A DNA stretch of 64,000 nucleotides from Tamlana carrageenivorans (GCF_002893765.1 NZ_CP025938.1:2685501-2749500); one strand, 5' to 3'. Shown: positions 17,554 through 26,517, counted from the stretch's first letter. Notes: generated by a model not told the origin, from the sequence alone. Numbers and translations: made by a program.

Positions 17554-17695
17554 TAGGCTAAGGCTAAGGCGTAACATAAAAGGGATTAAAAGTTTGGATT
17601 ATCTTATTTTAAAATGAACTTTCTAAAAACTGCAGGACCAAATTTTTCTATTTAACCATAAATTGACATACTAAGGATTAAGTAAAGACAATTAG

Positions 17696-17740
17696 GACAT
17701 GTCATGTCGTAAATAAAAAACTTGAACCGCTGTAAATTTG
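17696..17740 (+). promoter_or_regulatory. Palindrome-activated promoter A
   Basis: Palindrome GACATGTCATGTC (17696-17708), then 24 nt, then the -7 element TAAATTTG (17733-17740). No TTG occurs at the -33 position. The palindrome centre is near -42 from the expected start, the class II position of Crp/Fnr-type activators. The same layout occurs at 18523, 23923 and 24266. Confidence 0.6.
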
Positions 17741-17744
17741 TAGT

Positions 17745-17842
17745 GTAATTAGAAGTAATTACGTTTTCATATGGTTAGTTTAGTTTGGTTTTTAAAGATT
17801 CACCTGCTGTAAGATTGTTCATTATAGTAGGTGAATTTTTTT
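17745..17842 (+). ncRNA. Putative small RNA, unit A
   Basis: About 98 nt from the predicted start. A 5' hairpin (GTAATTAGAAGTAATTAC), then a conserved GU-rich stretch (GTTAGTTTAGTTTGGTTTTT), then an 11-bp stem (ATTCACCTGCT with AGTAGGTGAAT) followed by seven T: a sound intrinsic terminator. No start codon with an open frame of useful length is seen. The first 70 nt match units B and C; the terminator stem differs. It might instead be a leader that attenuates the gene at 18029, 187 nt on. The rest of the gap 17554-17695 holds nothing recognised. Confidence 0.55.
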
Positions 17843-18028
17843 AGAATACCAGACAATTTAATGCATGCTAAAAAGCTTCTTTTCGCTATAAAACATCAAG
17901 AATATTGCTTTTATTAAACTTTTCACTCTTAGTATATAGAAAACAATACCATTAGTTCAAGCAGGTCGGTATCATTATAAATAAAAATTTGTTTTATATT
18001 AGATATCGATTTTTAAAAACTCGATCGC

Positions 18029-18418
18029 TTGAAAGAAAACATACCAGATTCAACATATGCTCCACCAACATGGAAACATCATAATAATGTTGAGTACATT
18101 AATATGGATTTTTCAAAGCTGTCTTCAGATGAAATGGTTATTAATTTTTTTGCAGATACGTTAGATCTTGTTTTGCAAAGACCAGACAAAAGTGTTCGTG
18201 TTTTTGCAGATGTAAAATCGATTAAAATAAAGCCTTCTACCATGCGTGTCCTTAAAGAGTATGGTAAAAAAGGACAACCAAAAGTGAAAAAATCGGTTAT
18301 GGTAGGAACCGTTGGCTTGGTGTCTTTACTCATGAAAGTATATGTGAATTATACGGGTAGTAAAATGAAGTTTTTCACCGACTATGACATTGCTATGGAG
18401 TATCTTACAAGTGATTAA
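18029..18418 (+). CDS. STAS/SpoIIAA-like domain protein
   Basis: 129 residues from a TTG start; the first in-frame ATG (18104) would lose 25 residues. The C-terminal half (KKSVMVGTVGLVSLLMKVYV, then MKFFTDYDIAMEYLTSD) resembles SpoIIAA-like/STAS-SEC14 proteins, whose usual pattern is a strand VAVVG and a final F-x-D-x-x-x-A-x-x-W/Y-L. Such domains bind lipids or partner proteins and act in regulation. Central part (VFADVKSIKIKPSTMRVLKE) fits too. It lies between small-RNA-like units A and B, on the same strand. Confidence 0.55.
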   Translation: MKENIPDSTYAPPTWKHHNNVEYINMDFSKLSSDEMVINFFADTLDLVLQRPDKSVRVFADVKSIKIKPSTMRVLKEYGKKGQPKVKKSVMVGTVGLVSLLMKVYVNYTGSKMKFFTDYDIAMEYLTSD

Positions 18419-18522
18419 ACGCTGGAATAACTTCATTTAAAAAGGACCTTTTAAAGACTTGATCACAAAATTTTCTACGAAACCATAAATTAACGAGCTT
18501 AAGAAACTGTAAATCCAGGTAT

Positions 18523-18567
18523 GACATTTTATGTCGTATAAAAAGGCTTCCAATCGCTGTAAATTTG
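18523..18567 (+). promoter_or_regulatory. Palindrome-activated promoter B
   Basis: GACATTTTATGTC (18523-18535), 24 nt, TAAATTTG (18560-18567). The half-sites match unit A while the centre differs (TTT), which marks GACAT-n3-ATGTC as the conserved part. Confidence 0.6.
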
Positions 18568-18571
18568 TAGT

Positions 18572-18672
18572 GTAATTAGTAATAATTACTTTTTTCATAA
18601 GTTAGTTTAGTTTGGTTTTTAGAGATTAACTAAGCCGCTGTAGGGGTGGTTCCCTACGGCGGTTAATCTTTA
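18572..18672 (+). ncRNA. Putative small RNA, unit B
   Basis: Same plan as unit A: 5' hairpin (GTAATTAGTAATAATTAC), conserved GTTAGTTTAGTTTGGTTTTT, then a long stem whose arms include GATTAAC and GTTAATC outside and TGTAGGG and CCCTACG inside. The 3' hairpin sequence is unlike unit A but close to unit C. No coding potential seen. A second hairpin follows at 18720. Confidence 0.55.
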
Positions 18673-18719
18673 TCAAATGGAAACTTAAAAAAAGACCCAA
18701 TAACACCATTATATATAGT

Positions 18720-18760
18720 AAAACCCTGAGAATAGTAACATTCTCAGGGTTTTCGGTTTT
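18720..18760 (+). terminator. Intrinsic terminator after unit B
   Basis: Perfect 14-bp stem AAAACCCTGAGAAT / ATTCTCAGGGTTTT with a 6-nt loop, followed by CGGTTTT. Related hairpins with the AAAACCCTG stem lie at 24128 and 25093. The following 276 nt before sbcD hold no gene or motif that I can support. Confidence 0.75.
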
Positions 18761-19036
18761 AATAACGATTCGTAAATGCATAGTATGTTAAAGGGCATCA
18801 CTTTTTTATAAGGCATCACGTTTAAAGCAGCCAATAAGTAGGCCATATAATTGAATTTCATAGAAACACCCTAGCTTATAAATCAATAGTTGAGTATATC
18901 ATCTTTTTAGTCTTTCTAAGTAGGCTAACCTCCGCCAGTAATTTTACCGCTTTTTGAATAGCAATTGCGTTGAAACCTATATTTTTGATGTGATAGAACA
19001 AATTACAGCGTTAAATTTAGAACTTAAAAGTACGAT

Positions 19037-20239
19037 ATGAAAATATTACATACGGCCGATTGGCATTTAGGGCATCGCCTTCACGAGCAATCTCAAATGG
19101 AAGAGCAATCCTTGTTTTTAGATTGGTTAGAGGGTTATATTATTGATAATAGTATTGATGTTTTACTGGTTTCTGGAGATGTGTTTGATACCGGCGCCCC
19201 ATCAAACCAAAGTTTGGAAATGTACTATAATTTTTTGATCAAGTTAAATGGTAGCTGCTGTAAATCGATTGTAATTACGGGTGGAAACCACGATTCTCCT
19301 GGCACTTTAAACGCCCCGAAGCACATATTAAACGCGTTATCTATAAAAGTGGTTGGCAAGGCTACAGAACATATTGAAGATGAGGTTTTCAATATTTGTA
19401 TTAATAACGAGCACCTTATTGTGGCTGCAATCCCTTATTTAAGAGATGGTGATATTAGGCGGGCCGTAGCAGGAGAATCATTTGAAGACCTTACCGATAA
19501 GTATAAAACCGCACTTATAAATCACTACCACCAAGCCGCAGCACATTGTAAAGATATAAATCAAGCCAACGCCCCGATGATTGCCATGGGGCATTTATTT
19601 GCCGTTGGTGGGTCTATTTCAGAAAGCGAACAGCAAATTTATGTTGGAACTCTGGGACATATAGGTGCCGAAGATTTTCCTAAAGAATTCGATTATATCG
19701 CTTTAGGACACTTACACCGGCCACAAATTATTGGAGGCAATCCTAAAGTGAGGTACTCTGGTTCCCCAAATGTTTTAAGTTTTAGCGAAGTTGGATATGA
19801 TAAAAAGGTGGTTGTTTTAAATATTTCTGATAATAAAATTACAGAAGTAACTGATGTAGTTATTCCTAATTTTAGAATGTTTTACCGAATAAAAGGAAGT
19901 GTCGCAACATGTATAAATCAGTTCCCTAACGTGGTTACTAGCAGCTATGACTTAACGTCTTGGGTAGAGTTGATTTTAGATGAAGACCACACAGTAAATA
20001 CCGATAGCATAAAGAGTGCAGCTAAAAAATATGATTTCGAGATACTAAAAATCTCTTTAAAAAATCAGCGTATGGTAAAAGGTATTGAGGAACTCCTAGA
20101 AAACACAAAAACTATTAAAGAATTGGTGCCAACAAACGTTTTTAAGCTTAAATGTGAAGAGTTGGGGTATAATTTAGATGAAAACCCAGAAGTTTGGGAT
20201 GCGTTTAATGAAATTTTTCAAGAGGTTAAAGGACATTAA
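19037..20239 (+). CDS. sbcD: DNA repair exonuclease subunit SbcD (Mre11-type)
   Basis: 400 residues, usual length. It is the nuclease half of SbcCD, which cuts hairpins and protein-blocked DNA ends. Phosphoesterase motifs are in order: HTADWHLGHRL (I), VSGDVFDTGAPS (II), TGGNHDSPGT (III), AMGHLFAVGG and ALGHLHRPQ (IV-V). The partner sbcC starts 14 nt after the stop, so one operon. The palindrome-rich surroundings may be of interest, since SbcCD acts on long palindromes. Confidence 0.97.
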   Translation: MKILHTADWHLGHRLHEQSQMEEQSLFLDWLEGYIIDNSIDVLLVSGDVFDTGAPSNQSLEMYYNFLIKLNGSCCKSIVITGGNHDSPGTLNAPKHILNALSIKVVGKATEHIEDEVFNICINNEHLIVAAIPYLRDGDIRRAVAGESFEDLTDKYKTALINHYHQAAAHCKDINQANAPMIAMGHLFAVGGSISESEQQIYVGTLGHIGAEDFPKEFDYIALGHLHRPQIIGGNPKVRYSGSPNVLSFSEVGYDKKVVVLNISDNKITEVTDVVIPNFRMFYRIKGSVATCINQFPNVVTSSYDLTSWVELILDEDHTVNTDSIKSAAKKYDFEILKISLKNQRMVKGIEELLENTKTIKELVPTNVFKLKCEELGYNLDENPEVWDAFNEIFQEVKGH

Positions 20240-20253
20240 ATTAGGAGGGAGTT

Positions 20254-23200
20254 ATGAAGATATTAAAAATAACACTGCAAAATATCAATTCATTAAAATC
20301 GGAAACTCCTGTGGTTATCGATTTTGAAAGCGAACAGTTTAAAGATGTTGGTTTGTATGCCATTACAGGATCTACAGGCGCAGGAAAAACAACCATTTTA
20401 GATGCTATCACTATTGCCTTGTACCATAACGTACCAAGATTTAAGGGAACCAAAGGGGCCTTAATCGACGTGGTGAGCTATGGCGCACATGATGCTTTTA
20501 GTAGGGTGGTTTTTGAGAATGAAGGCTATGTTTACGAGGCCTCATGGGCCATTAGATTAGCGAGTAGTAATGGCAAAAAGCTCGTTAATCCGCAGGAAGA
20601 AGTTTGTTTGAAAAACCTAAGCACCAATAAAATTTTGGCCTCCCAAAAACGAGCGGTTATTACAACGGTGTGCGAGGTCACTCAATTAAATTACGATCAG
20701 TTTTTAAGATCGGTTATGCTTGCTCAAGGTGAATTTGCGGCGTTTTTAACTGCTAAAGGTGCCGATAAGGGGCGTTTGTTAGAACAAATTACGGGCGAGG
20801 GGATTTATAAAAAAATAGGTCAGGGTATTTTAGACCGTAAATCTAAGGAGGATAATAAATTAAGAGATATTCAAGCCGAAATTAATGATGCCGATATTAT
20901 TTCTGAAGAAAGAAAAACAGAGCTAATTACAAAAAATAAGGAGCTAGACAAGCACATTGAAGCATCTAAAAAACGTATTGAGGCGATGGAAACCATTGCT
21001 AATTGGTATCTTAACATGCAAAAACTCCAATTGGAAACGCTAAAGTTGGAGGAAAACGAAAAAATCATTCAGCAGCATAAAGAAAAGCATGTTTTAAAAT
21101 TTCAAGCACTAGAACTCAATGAAAAGGCAGAACCCCATCGTGAGCTTATTGGGAGTATTAATTTGAATACTAAAAGTTTAAATGAAAATATTACAGAGCT
21201 AAAAACACTTGCTGATAAATTGTCTACAATATCTCCTGAAATTAAACAGTTAGAAGCACTTTCAAAAAAGGAAACCGAAAACTTAGAGCGGGCAATGCAG
21301 GAGTTTTCTACTTGGCAACCCCGATTAGATGAAGTGGGGAAACTGGATAGCGAGCTCAAACATGCTTCAGGGAATGCATTAAAGTTAAGTGAGGAACTCA
21401 AAGCACTGGAAAAGGATACAGTAAAATCTACTGCTGAAGCCCAGGAAATAAAGGCGAAAATATCGCAAACAGAAGGTCAAATTAAAGACGACACGGATTA
21501 TTTATCAAAAAATAAATTTCTTTCTGAAGTTGCGCTCGAAATTTCTAATTGGAGCTCGGAGTTTGCAACCTTAAAGGTGTATAAATCCGATTTATCGGAA
21601 AAACAGCAGGATCTTGCTCTTAAAAAGAAGGAGCTCAAAGAAGCCCAAATTAAATACGATGAAAAAAGTAAAATCTTAAAAACGAAGCTCGAAACGGGAG
21701 AAGGTTTTACTAAGGAAATCATTCATATTAAAGACCAGTTAGAAAAAAAGAGTCTGTCTGTTTTGTTGGATGAACAAAAGAAGGTGACTCAAATTGAAGG
21801 GACGTGGAAAGAACTCAATAGGTTTTCGCAAGACCTTAAAACGAACGAGGAGGAGCTTAAAAAACTTATAGAGGAACAGAAAGGTGATACCTCGCAATTA
21901 AAAATTATAAAAGATGAATTACTTGTTCTTGATGACAAATTAAAACATCAAGAAGTGGCTATTAAGGATGCTGAAAAAATCTTAGATTTAGAAAAAAGCA
22001 TCTCTAAATATGAAAATGATCGCGCACATTTAAAAGCTGGTGAGCCCTGCGGATTATGTGGTTCTTTAGAGCATCCTTATACCGTACATCTTGAAGCCAA
22101 AGGCGTTTCTGAGGCGCAATTAGAACTAAATAACCGAAAAGAAACTCTAAAACAACTTAGCGAGAGTCAATCGCAATTAAAAATAAAGCATGCCAAAATT
22201 GTAGCTGCAATGGATGGCAATTCAAAACATATTGCATCAAAAAAAGCGGAGATCGACCGTGTTAATTCTCAAATAAAATCACTAAATATTGAAGCTGATG
22301 GGCTTGGTTTAAAGGATATAAAAGCTAAACTGCAAGCGTTTAGTTCACAATTACTAGCTTTAAGTGATGAAATAAAAGCAGCGCAAGATTTACAAAAACG
22401 TCTTGATGAGTGCATGACCATTAGTAATAATCATGAAAAGGAAGTAGGCAAGTTAAATGCTGAAATTTCGGCATTAGATGAAAAAGGAAAAAATACGAGA
22501 TTAGAAATAACTACTTCAGAAAAAGCCATTATTAAAATTCAAGATACTTGCGAGATCCTTGAAAATAATTTGAAACATAAGTTAAATAAGTTCCACTATA
22601 AATGGCCCGTAATTTCGGAGAGTGCGTTGTTTATTAAAAATATTGAAGCTCAAATTACAACGTACACCATTACAAATTCACGATTAGAAAAGTTAAAGGC
22701 TAACCTGGTAGGCTTAAACGATCGCTTGTTGGGTAATAAAAAAATATGGAGCCAAATTGAAGAAAATAAAAATACCAAACATAAGGCCTTAAAGCGTTTA
22801 AATGAAGCATATGTTTCTCTAAAACTACGTCGCGAGTCAATTTTACCGCTAGATATATCAATTGAAAAAAAACGCCATCAGTTGCAGCTTCATATTGATG
22901 AGCTTAAAAAAAAGGAAAACACAAGCAAAGAGCAGCTCCTAAAACTGCAAAAGGAGGAAGCTGAATTAAAAACACTATCAGCAGCTAATATGAAGCAGCA
23001 AAAAAGGCTTAAGGCAGAACTAGAGGTCTTAAATACCTCATTATGTAAAGTTCTGGAAGCAAGTGTGTTTAATACCAGAGAAGCGCTTGAAAAAGCATTG
23101 CTAAGTGAGCCAAATAAGCGAGAATTTAAACAGATTAAGCATAGCATAGAAAAGCGTGTTATTGAATTAGAGGCTTTAAAGCTTAAAAATGCACAAGCCA

Positions 23201-23910
23201 AAACGGCGCAACTTAACGCTAAAAAATTCAACATTAGTGAGGCTGAATGTAACCAACAGTTATTAGGTTTTAATGAAAACTATAAAACCTTACTAGCCGA
23301 AAAAGGTGAAATTAAAGAAGCGTTTCGAAAGGATGAAGAAATACGAAATAGAAATCAGGAGGTTTATAAGCGTATTAAGGCACAAGAGTCTGTTTGCAGC
23401 GTTTGGAAAGAATTGTTTAAAATAATAGGAAATTCCAAAGATGCCTTTAATGTTTATGTACAGCGCTTAACTTTAAAGCAGCTGCTCGACCTTGCTAATG
23501 TGCATTTATTTCATTTAAATAAACGCTATTCTTTACAGTTGGAAGCCGCCTATAAGCCTAAAGAGGAGTTAAACTTTAATTTAATTGACCACTACCAAAC
23601 CGATCAGGCACGTTTGGTCGATACTTCTAGTGGTGGTGAAAAATTTATCATCAGTTTAGCCTTAGCATTGGGCTTGTCTGATTTGGCTAGTAAAAATGTG
23701 AAAATCGATTCTTTATTTATTGATGAAGGTTTTGGAACATTAGATAATAACAGCCTAGAAACCGTGATTTCAACTTTAGAATCACTGCAATCGCAAGGGA
23801 AATTAATTGGTATTATTTCGCATGTAGAGAATTTAAAGGAACGTATCCCAGCGCAAATACAAATCACAAAAAAGAGTAGCGGTATTAGCGAAGTAGCTGT
23901 TGTGGCTTAA
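20254..23910 (+). CDS. sbcC: DNA repair exonuclease ATPase subunit SbcC (Rad50-type)
   Basis: 1218 residues. Walker A GSTGAGKT is at residues 39-46; long coiled coils run either side of a zinc hook CGLC near residue 600 (GEPCGLCGSLEHPY); the ABC signature SSGGEK is near 1125 and Walker B SLFIDEGFGTLD near 1152. All parts of an SMC-like ATPase are present. The start is preceded by AGGAGG at a good distance, a stronger ribosome site than usual here. Confidence 0.97.
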   Translation: MKILKITLQNINSLKSETPVVIDFESEQFKDVGLYAITGSTGAGKTTILDAITIALYHNVPRFKGTKGALIDVVSYGAHDAFSRVVFENEGYVYEASWAIRLASSNGKKLVNPQEEVCLKNLSTNKILASQKRAVITTVCEVTQLNYDQFLRSVMLAQGEFAAFLTAKGADKGRLLEQITGEGIYKKIGQGILDRKSKEDNKLRDIQAEINDADIISEERKTELITKNKELDKHIEASKKRIEAMETIANWYLNMQKLQLETLKLEENEKIIQQHKEKHVLKFQALELNEKAEPHRELIGSINLNTKSLNENITELKTLADKLSTISPEIKQLEALSKKETENLERAMQEFSTWQPRLDEVGKLDSELKHASGNALKLSEELKALEKDTVKSTAEAQEIKAKISQTEGQIKDDTDYLSKNKFLSEVALEISNWSSEFATLKVYKSDLSEKQQDLALKKKELKEAQIKYDEKSKILKTKLETGEGFTKEIIHIKDQLEKKSLSVLLDEQKKVTQIEGTWKELNRFSQDLKTNEEELKKLIEEQKGDTSQLKIIKDELLVLDDKLKHQEVAIKDAEKILDLEKSISKYENDRAHLKAGEPCGLCGSLEHPYTVHLEAKGVSEAQLELNNRKETLKQLSESQSQLKIKHAKIVAAMDGNSKHIASKKAEIDRVNSQIKSLNIEADGLGLKDIKAKLQAFSSQLLALSDEIKAAQDLQKRLDECMTISNNHEKEVGKLNAEISALDEKGKNTRLEITTSEKAIIKIQDTCEILENNLKHKLNKFHYKWPVISESALFIKNIEAQITTYTITNSRLEKLKANLVGLNDRLLGNKKIWSQIEENKNTKHKALKRLNEAYVSLKLRRESILPLDISIEKKRHQLQLHIDELKKKENTSKEQLLKLQKEEAELKTLSAANMKQQKRLKAELEVLNTSLCKVLEASVFNTREALEKALLSEPNKREFKQIKHSIEKRVIELEALKLKNAQAKTAQLNAKKFNISEAECNQQLLGFNENYKTLLAEKGEIKEAFRKDEEIRNRNQEVYKRIKAQESVCSVWKELFKIIGNSKDAFNVYVQRLTLKQLLDLANVHLFHLNKRYSLQLEAAYKPKEELNFNLIDHYQTDQARLVDTSSGGEKFIISLALALGLSDLASKNVKIDSLFIDEGFGTLDNNSLETVISTLESLQSQGKLIGIISHVENLKERIPAQIQITKKSSGISEVAVVA

Positions 23911-23922
23911 TATTTTATTGAT

Positions 23923-23967
23923 GACACGCCATGTCGCCCTAAACGACTTAAATCTTCTGTAAATTTG
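23923..23967 (+). promoter_or_regulatory. Palindrome-activated promoter C
   Basis: GACACGCCATGTC (23923-23935; one mismatch in the left half-site), 24 nt, TAAATTTG (23960-23967). It begins 12 nt after the sbcC stop codon. Confidence 0.58.
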
Positions 23968-23971
23968 TAGT

Positions 23972-24077
23972 GTAATTAGAAGTAATTACATTTTTTTCAT
24001 AAAGTTAGTTTAGTTTGGTTTTAAAGATTAATGGGCTGCTGTAGGTGTGGTTACCTACAGCAGTTAATCTTTATTTT
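23972..24077 (+). ncRNA. Putative small RNA, unit C
   Basis: 5' hairpin GTAATTAGAAGTAATTAC as in unit A, conserved AGTTAGTTTAGTTTGGTTTT, then a strong two-part stem: AAGATTAA with TTAATCTT outside, CTGCTGTAGGT with ACCTACAGCAG inside, loop GTGGTT, ending in TATTTT. The inner stem matches unit B with compensating differences, evidence that the pairing matters. No coding frame. Confidence 0.58.
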
Positions 24078-24127
24078 AGCAAGAGTTTATGAAAATTTAA
24101 GTAGACCCAAGTAAATCATTATATATA

Positions 24128-24170
24128 GAAAAACCCTGTGGAGCTATTTTTTCGCAGGGTTTTCGCTTTT
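24128..24170 (+). terminator. Intrinsic terminator after unit C
   Basis: Stem AAAACCCTG(TG) / CGCAGGGTTTT, then CGCTTTT. It lies about 50 nt beyond unit C, as the 18720 hairpin does beyond unit B; the bases before both (AGACCCAA, then ATTATATATAG) are also alike, so the whole of each unit is paralogous. Confidence 0.7.
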
Positions 24171-24265
24171 ATATCGTTTGTACTACTTTAATAGTGTACA
24201 GGATTGAGAATTTTAGACTTCAAAAGAGCAATTTACCTTATCGTTAGTGCCTGTGGTGAAATTCG

Positions 24266-24310
24266 GACATGTCATGTCGCTATTTAAGCTTTATGGTTCA
24301 CGTACATTTG
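24266..24310 (+). promoter_or_regulatory. Palindrome-activated promoter D, for the gene at 24422
   Basis: GACATGTCATGTC (24266-24278), 24 nt, TACATTTG (24303-24310), no TTG at -33. The transcript start region (TAGTATAATTATAATAAATT) resembles the 5' hairpin of units A-C, but an mRNA with a leader of about 107 nt follows. Confidence 0.6.
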
Positions 24311-24421
24311 TAGTATAATTATAATAAATTATGATTTTTATGCCAGTATGTTGTTTAAAATATATTAAACATTGTAGGCTTTTAAAAACCGTAATCTATT
24401 GAAAAAATAAATTTTAATATT

Positions 24422-25030
24422 ATGAATAATACTTTCAAAAACATGAAAAAAGGATTTTTAATGCTCGCTTTATTTGGTACTATGCTAAGTTTTGCTGAAG
24501 GGCCAGTTGGTGGTATAAATGTTGAGGGAACAAATACAACTTTAACCTTAGATTATGCTAAAAAAGGTAGCGCTGTATCCATTAAAGATAGTTATGGTGC
24601 TGTGCTTTACAGTGAAACTATTTCAACTACAGGTAAATACAATAAAAACTTTGATTTATCATTCTTACCTGACGGAAATTATCTATTTGAAGTAGATAAA
24701 GATCTAGAGTTTGAAGAAATTCCTTTTACATTAAATAATGGTGTAGCTCATTTTAATAAGAGCCAAGAAAAACTGTTTTATAAGCCTTATTTAAGAGTGT
24801 CCGATGATTTGGTTTACATTAATAAATTGAACCTTGATAACAAAAACTTAACTGTTAACATTTACTATACTAAAGGTAATAGTATGAACCAAGAACTATT
24901 GGTTTCTGAAATACTAACTGGTGACAGTAAAATTGAAAAGGTTTATAAATTAGCCGAAAACGGACACGGTACCTATAAAATAGTCCTAGGTTCTGGAGGT
25001 AGATTCACAGAAACAAAAATTAAAATTTAA
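24422..25030 (+). CDS. Secreted hypothetical protein
   Basis: 202 residues; a signal peptide (GFLMLALFGTMLSFAEG) fits best from the ATG at 24443, though 24422 is also possible. The mature part is beta-rich with Ig-like or DUF3244-like strands: TNTTLTLDYAKKGSAVSIKD, then SFLPDGNYLFEVDKD. The C-terminus (GTYKIVLGSGGRFTETKIKI) resembles a final strand pair. No lipobox. The gene is the only protein-coding member of the palindrome promoter set. Possibly a secreted structural or signalling protein; function unknown. Confidence 0.6.
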   Translation: MNNTFKNMKKGFLMLALFGTMLSFAEGPVGGINVEGTNTTLTLDYAKKGSAVSIKDSYGAVLYSETISTTGKYNKNFDLSFLPDGNYLFEVDKDLEFEEIPFTLNNGVAHFNKSQEKLFYKPYLRVSDDLVYINKLNLDNKNLTVNIYYTKGNSMNQELLVSEILTGDSKIEKVYKLAENGHGTYKIVLGSGGRFTETKIKI

Positions 25031-25092
25031 GAGGTCTTAATTTTAAATGTATAGTAAATCCTATATAGGTACTATTAAATCGCTCTAAAAAT

Positions 25093-25138
25093 AAAACCCT
25101 GTAAAAGAAGTATTCTTATACAGGGTTTTCATTTTTTA
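25093..25138 (+). terminator. Intrinsic terminator of the secreted-protein gene
   Basis: Stem AAAACCCTGTA / TACAGGGTTTT followed by CATTTTTT. Same stem core as the hairpins at 18720 and 24128. Confidence 0.8.
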
Positions 25139-25162
25139 TATTAATGCAACATGGGTTCGACA

Positions 25163-26514
25163 GAGTTTATCCAAAATTTTGTGTTTTTGAAAAATAATTT
25201 CAAAATTCATAGGTTAAAATAATATAGATTATAACCTGTTTGGAAAACAAATATACAATTGATTGTAAATTTGGCCCCATTTAAATCGTGTTTTCTTCCA
25301 TTTTTTGCTGATGCTTTGAGCTGCTAAATATATGGATTTCAGTGCTGCATCATCATGAGGAAAGACTTTTTTGTTGCGTGTATATTTTCTTAAACTGGCA
25401 TTAAAACTCTCAATGATATTGGTAGTATATATAAGTTTTCTAATCTCTTTTGGGTAGTTTAAAAACGCGGTCAAATTATCCCAATTGTTTTCCCAAGACT
25501 GTACGGCAGAGAGGTATTTATCTTCCCAATTTTGTTTAAAGACTTCGAAAGCCTCTAAAGCGAATTTCTCATTATCGGCTTGATAAATAGCTTTAATATC
25601 GACCATTATTGATTTACGGTCCTTATAGCTCACATATTTTAAAGAGTTTCTAATTTGATGTACGATACATATTTGACGTATACTACCTGGAAAAATAGCT
25701 TCTACAGCTTTATCTAATCCAGAGAGGTTATCCGAACACAGAAAGAAGATATCTTTTACGCCTCTAGAGCGCAGATCGTCTAAAATGGACATCCAAGCAG
25801 CTGCCTTTTCTGTCTCCACAATACTCATGCTCAAAATATCTTGTTGCCCTTCGGTATTCACCCCTAAAACTATCATACAGGCTTTAGATATTACCTTGCC
25901 TTCTTGACGTATTTTATAATGAATAGCATCTATCCAGACAATGGGATATACGTCTTCTAAAGGTCTATTCTGCCATTGTTTGATGTCTTCCAATAATTGA
26001 TTGGTGATAATGGATACCTGTGATGTGGAATACTGCACTCCATAGGTACTTTCAATAAAATCAATAATATCGCTATTGCTCATACCTTTGGCGTAAAGCA
26101 GTTGAATACAATCTTCTAATTCTTGACTAATCGATTGATGTTTGGGGACAATAACAGGCTCAAAGCTCGCTTGACGATCTCTGGGGATTTTGATGCGTTG
26201 TTCGCCGTTATGAGTCTTGATAGTTTTCTCTGAGAAACCATTGCGCTGGTTGTTCTCAATTACAGAACCTCCTTTTTGAAACCCTAAGTGGGCAGTCATT
26301 TCTGCTTTTAAAAGTGATTCAATACCACGTTTAAGCAACTGTTCCTTGACCTGGTCAAAGTCCTCCTTGTTGCTGATTTTGCCGATCAAGGCGTCTAATT
26401 GTTTTTCTAAGTCTGAGTTCATAAAATAAAAATTTAAAAGTAAATTTTTTGCCTATGAATTTCAAAATCATTTTTAAACTAACTAACAGCAAAAACACAA
26501 AATAGTTTACAGTC
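25163..26514 (-). mobile_element. IS256-type insertion sequence, copy 2
   Basis: Matches copy 1 from end to end by eye. Unlike copy 1 there is no 8-bp direct repeat: the left flank ends GGTTCGACA and the right flank begins GCTATGAGCG. This points to a rearrangement between IS copies or a deletion next to the element. The right flank opens with the end of a broken gene. Confidence 0.88.
25229..26422 (-). CDS. IS256 family (mutator-type) transposase, second copy
   Basis: Same 397 residues as the gene at 9406-10599, with the same acidic residues in WIDAIHYK, CSDNLSG and TTNIIES. The 5' region of the element is also unchanged, so both copies should be expressed alike. Confidence 0.95.
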   Translation of the reverse strand: MNSDLEKQLDALIGKISNKEDFDQVKEQLLKRGIESLLKAEMTAHLGFQKGGSVIENNQRNGFSEKTIKTHNGEQRIKIPRDRQASFEPVIVPKHQSISQELEDCIQLLYAKGMSNSDIIDFIESTYGVQYSTSQVSIITNQLLEDIKQWQNRPLEDVYPIVWIDAIHYKIRQEGKVISKACMIVLGVNTEGQQDILSMSIVETEKAAAWMSILDDLRSRGVKDIFFLCSDNLSGLDKAVEAIFPGSIRQICIVHQIRNSLKYVSYKDRKSIMVDIKAIYQADNEKFALEAFEVFKQNWEDKYLSAVQSWENNWDNLTAFLNYPKEIRKLIYTTNIIESFNASLRKYTRNKKVFPHDDAALKSIYLAAQSISKKWKKTRFKWGQIYNQLYICFPNRL

Positions 26515-26517
26515 GCT

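Noticed and set aside
20254..23910. Minus-strand frames with Ser/Phe/Leu-rich peptides in sbcC
   Set aside because: They are the complement of Lys/Glu-rich coiled-coil codons, a common false frame.
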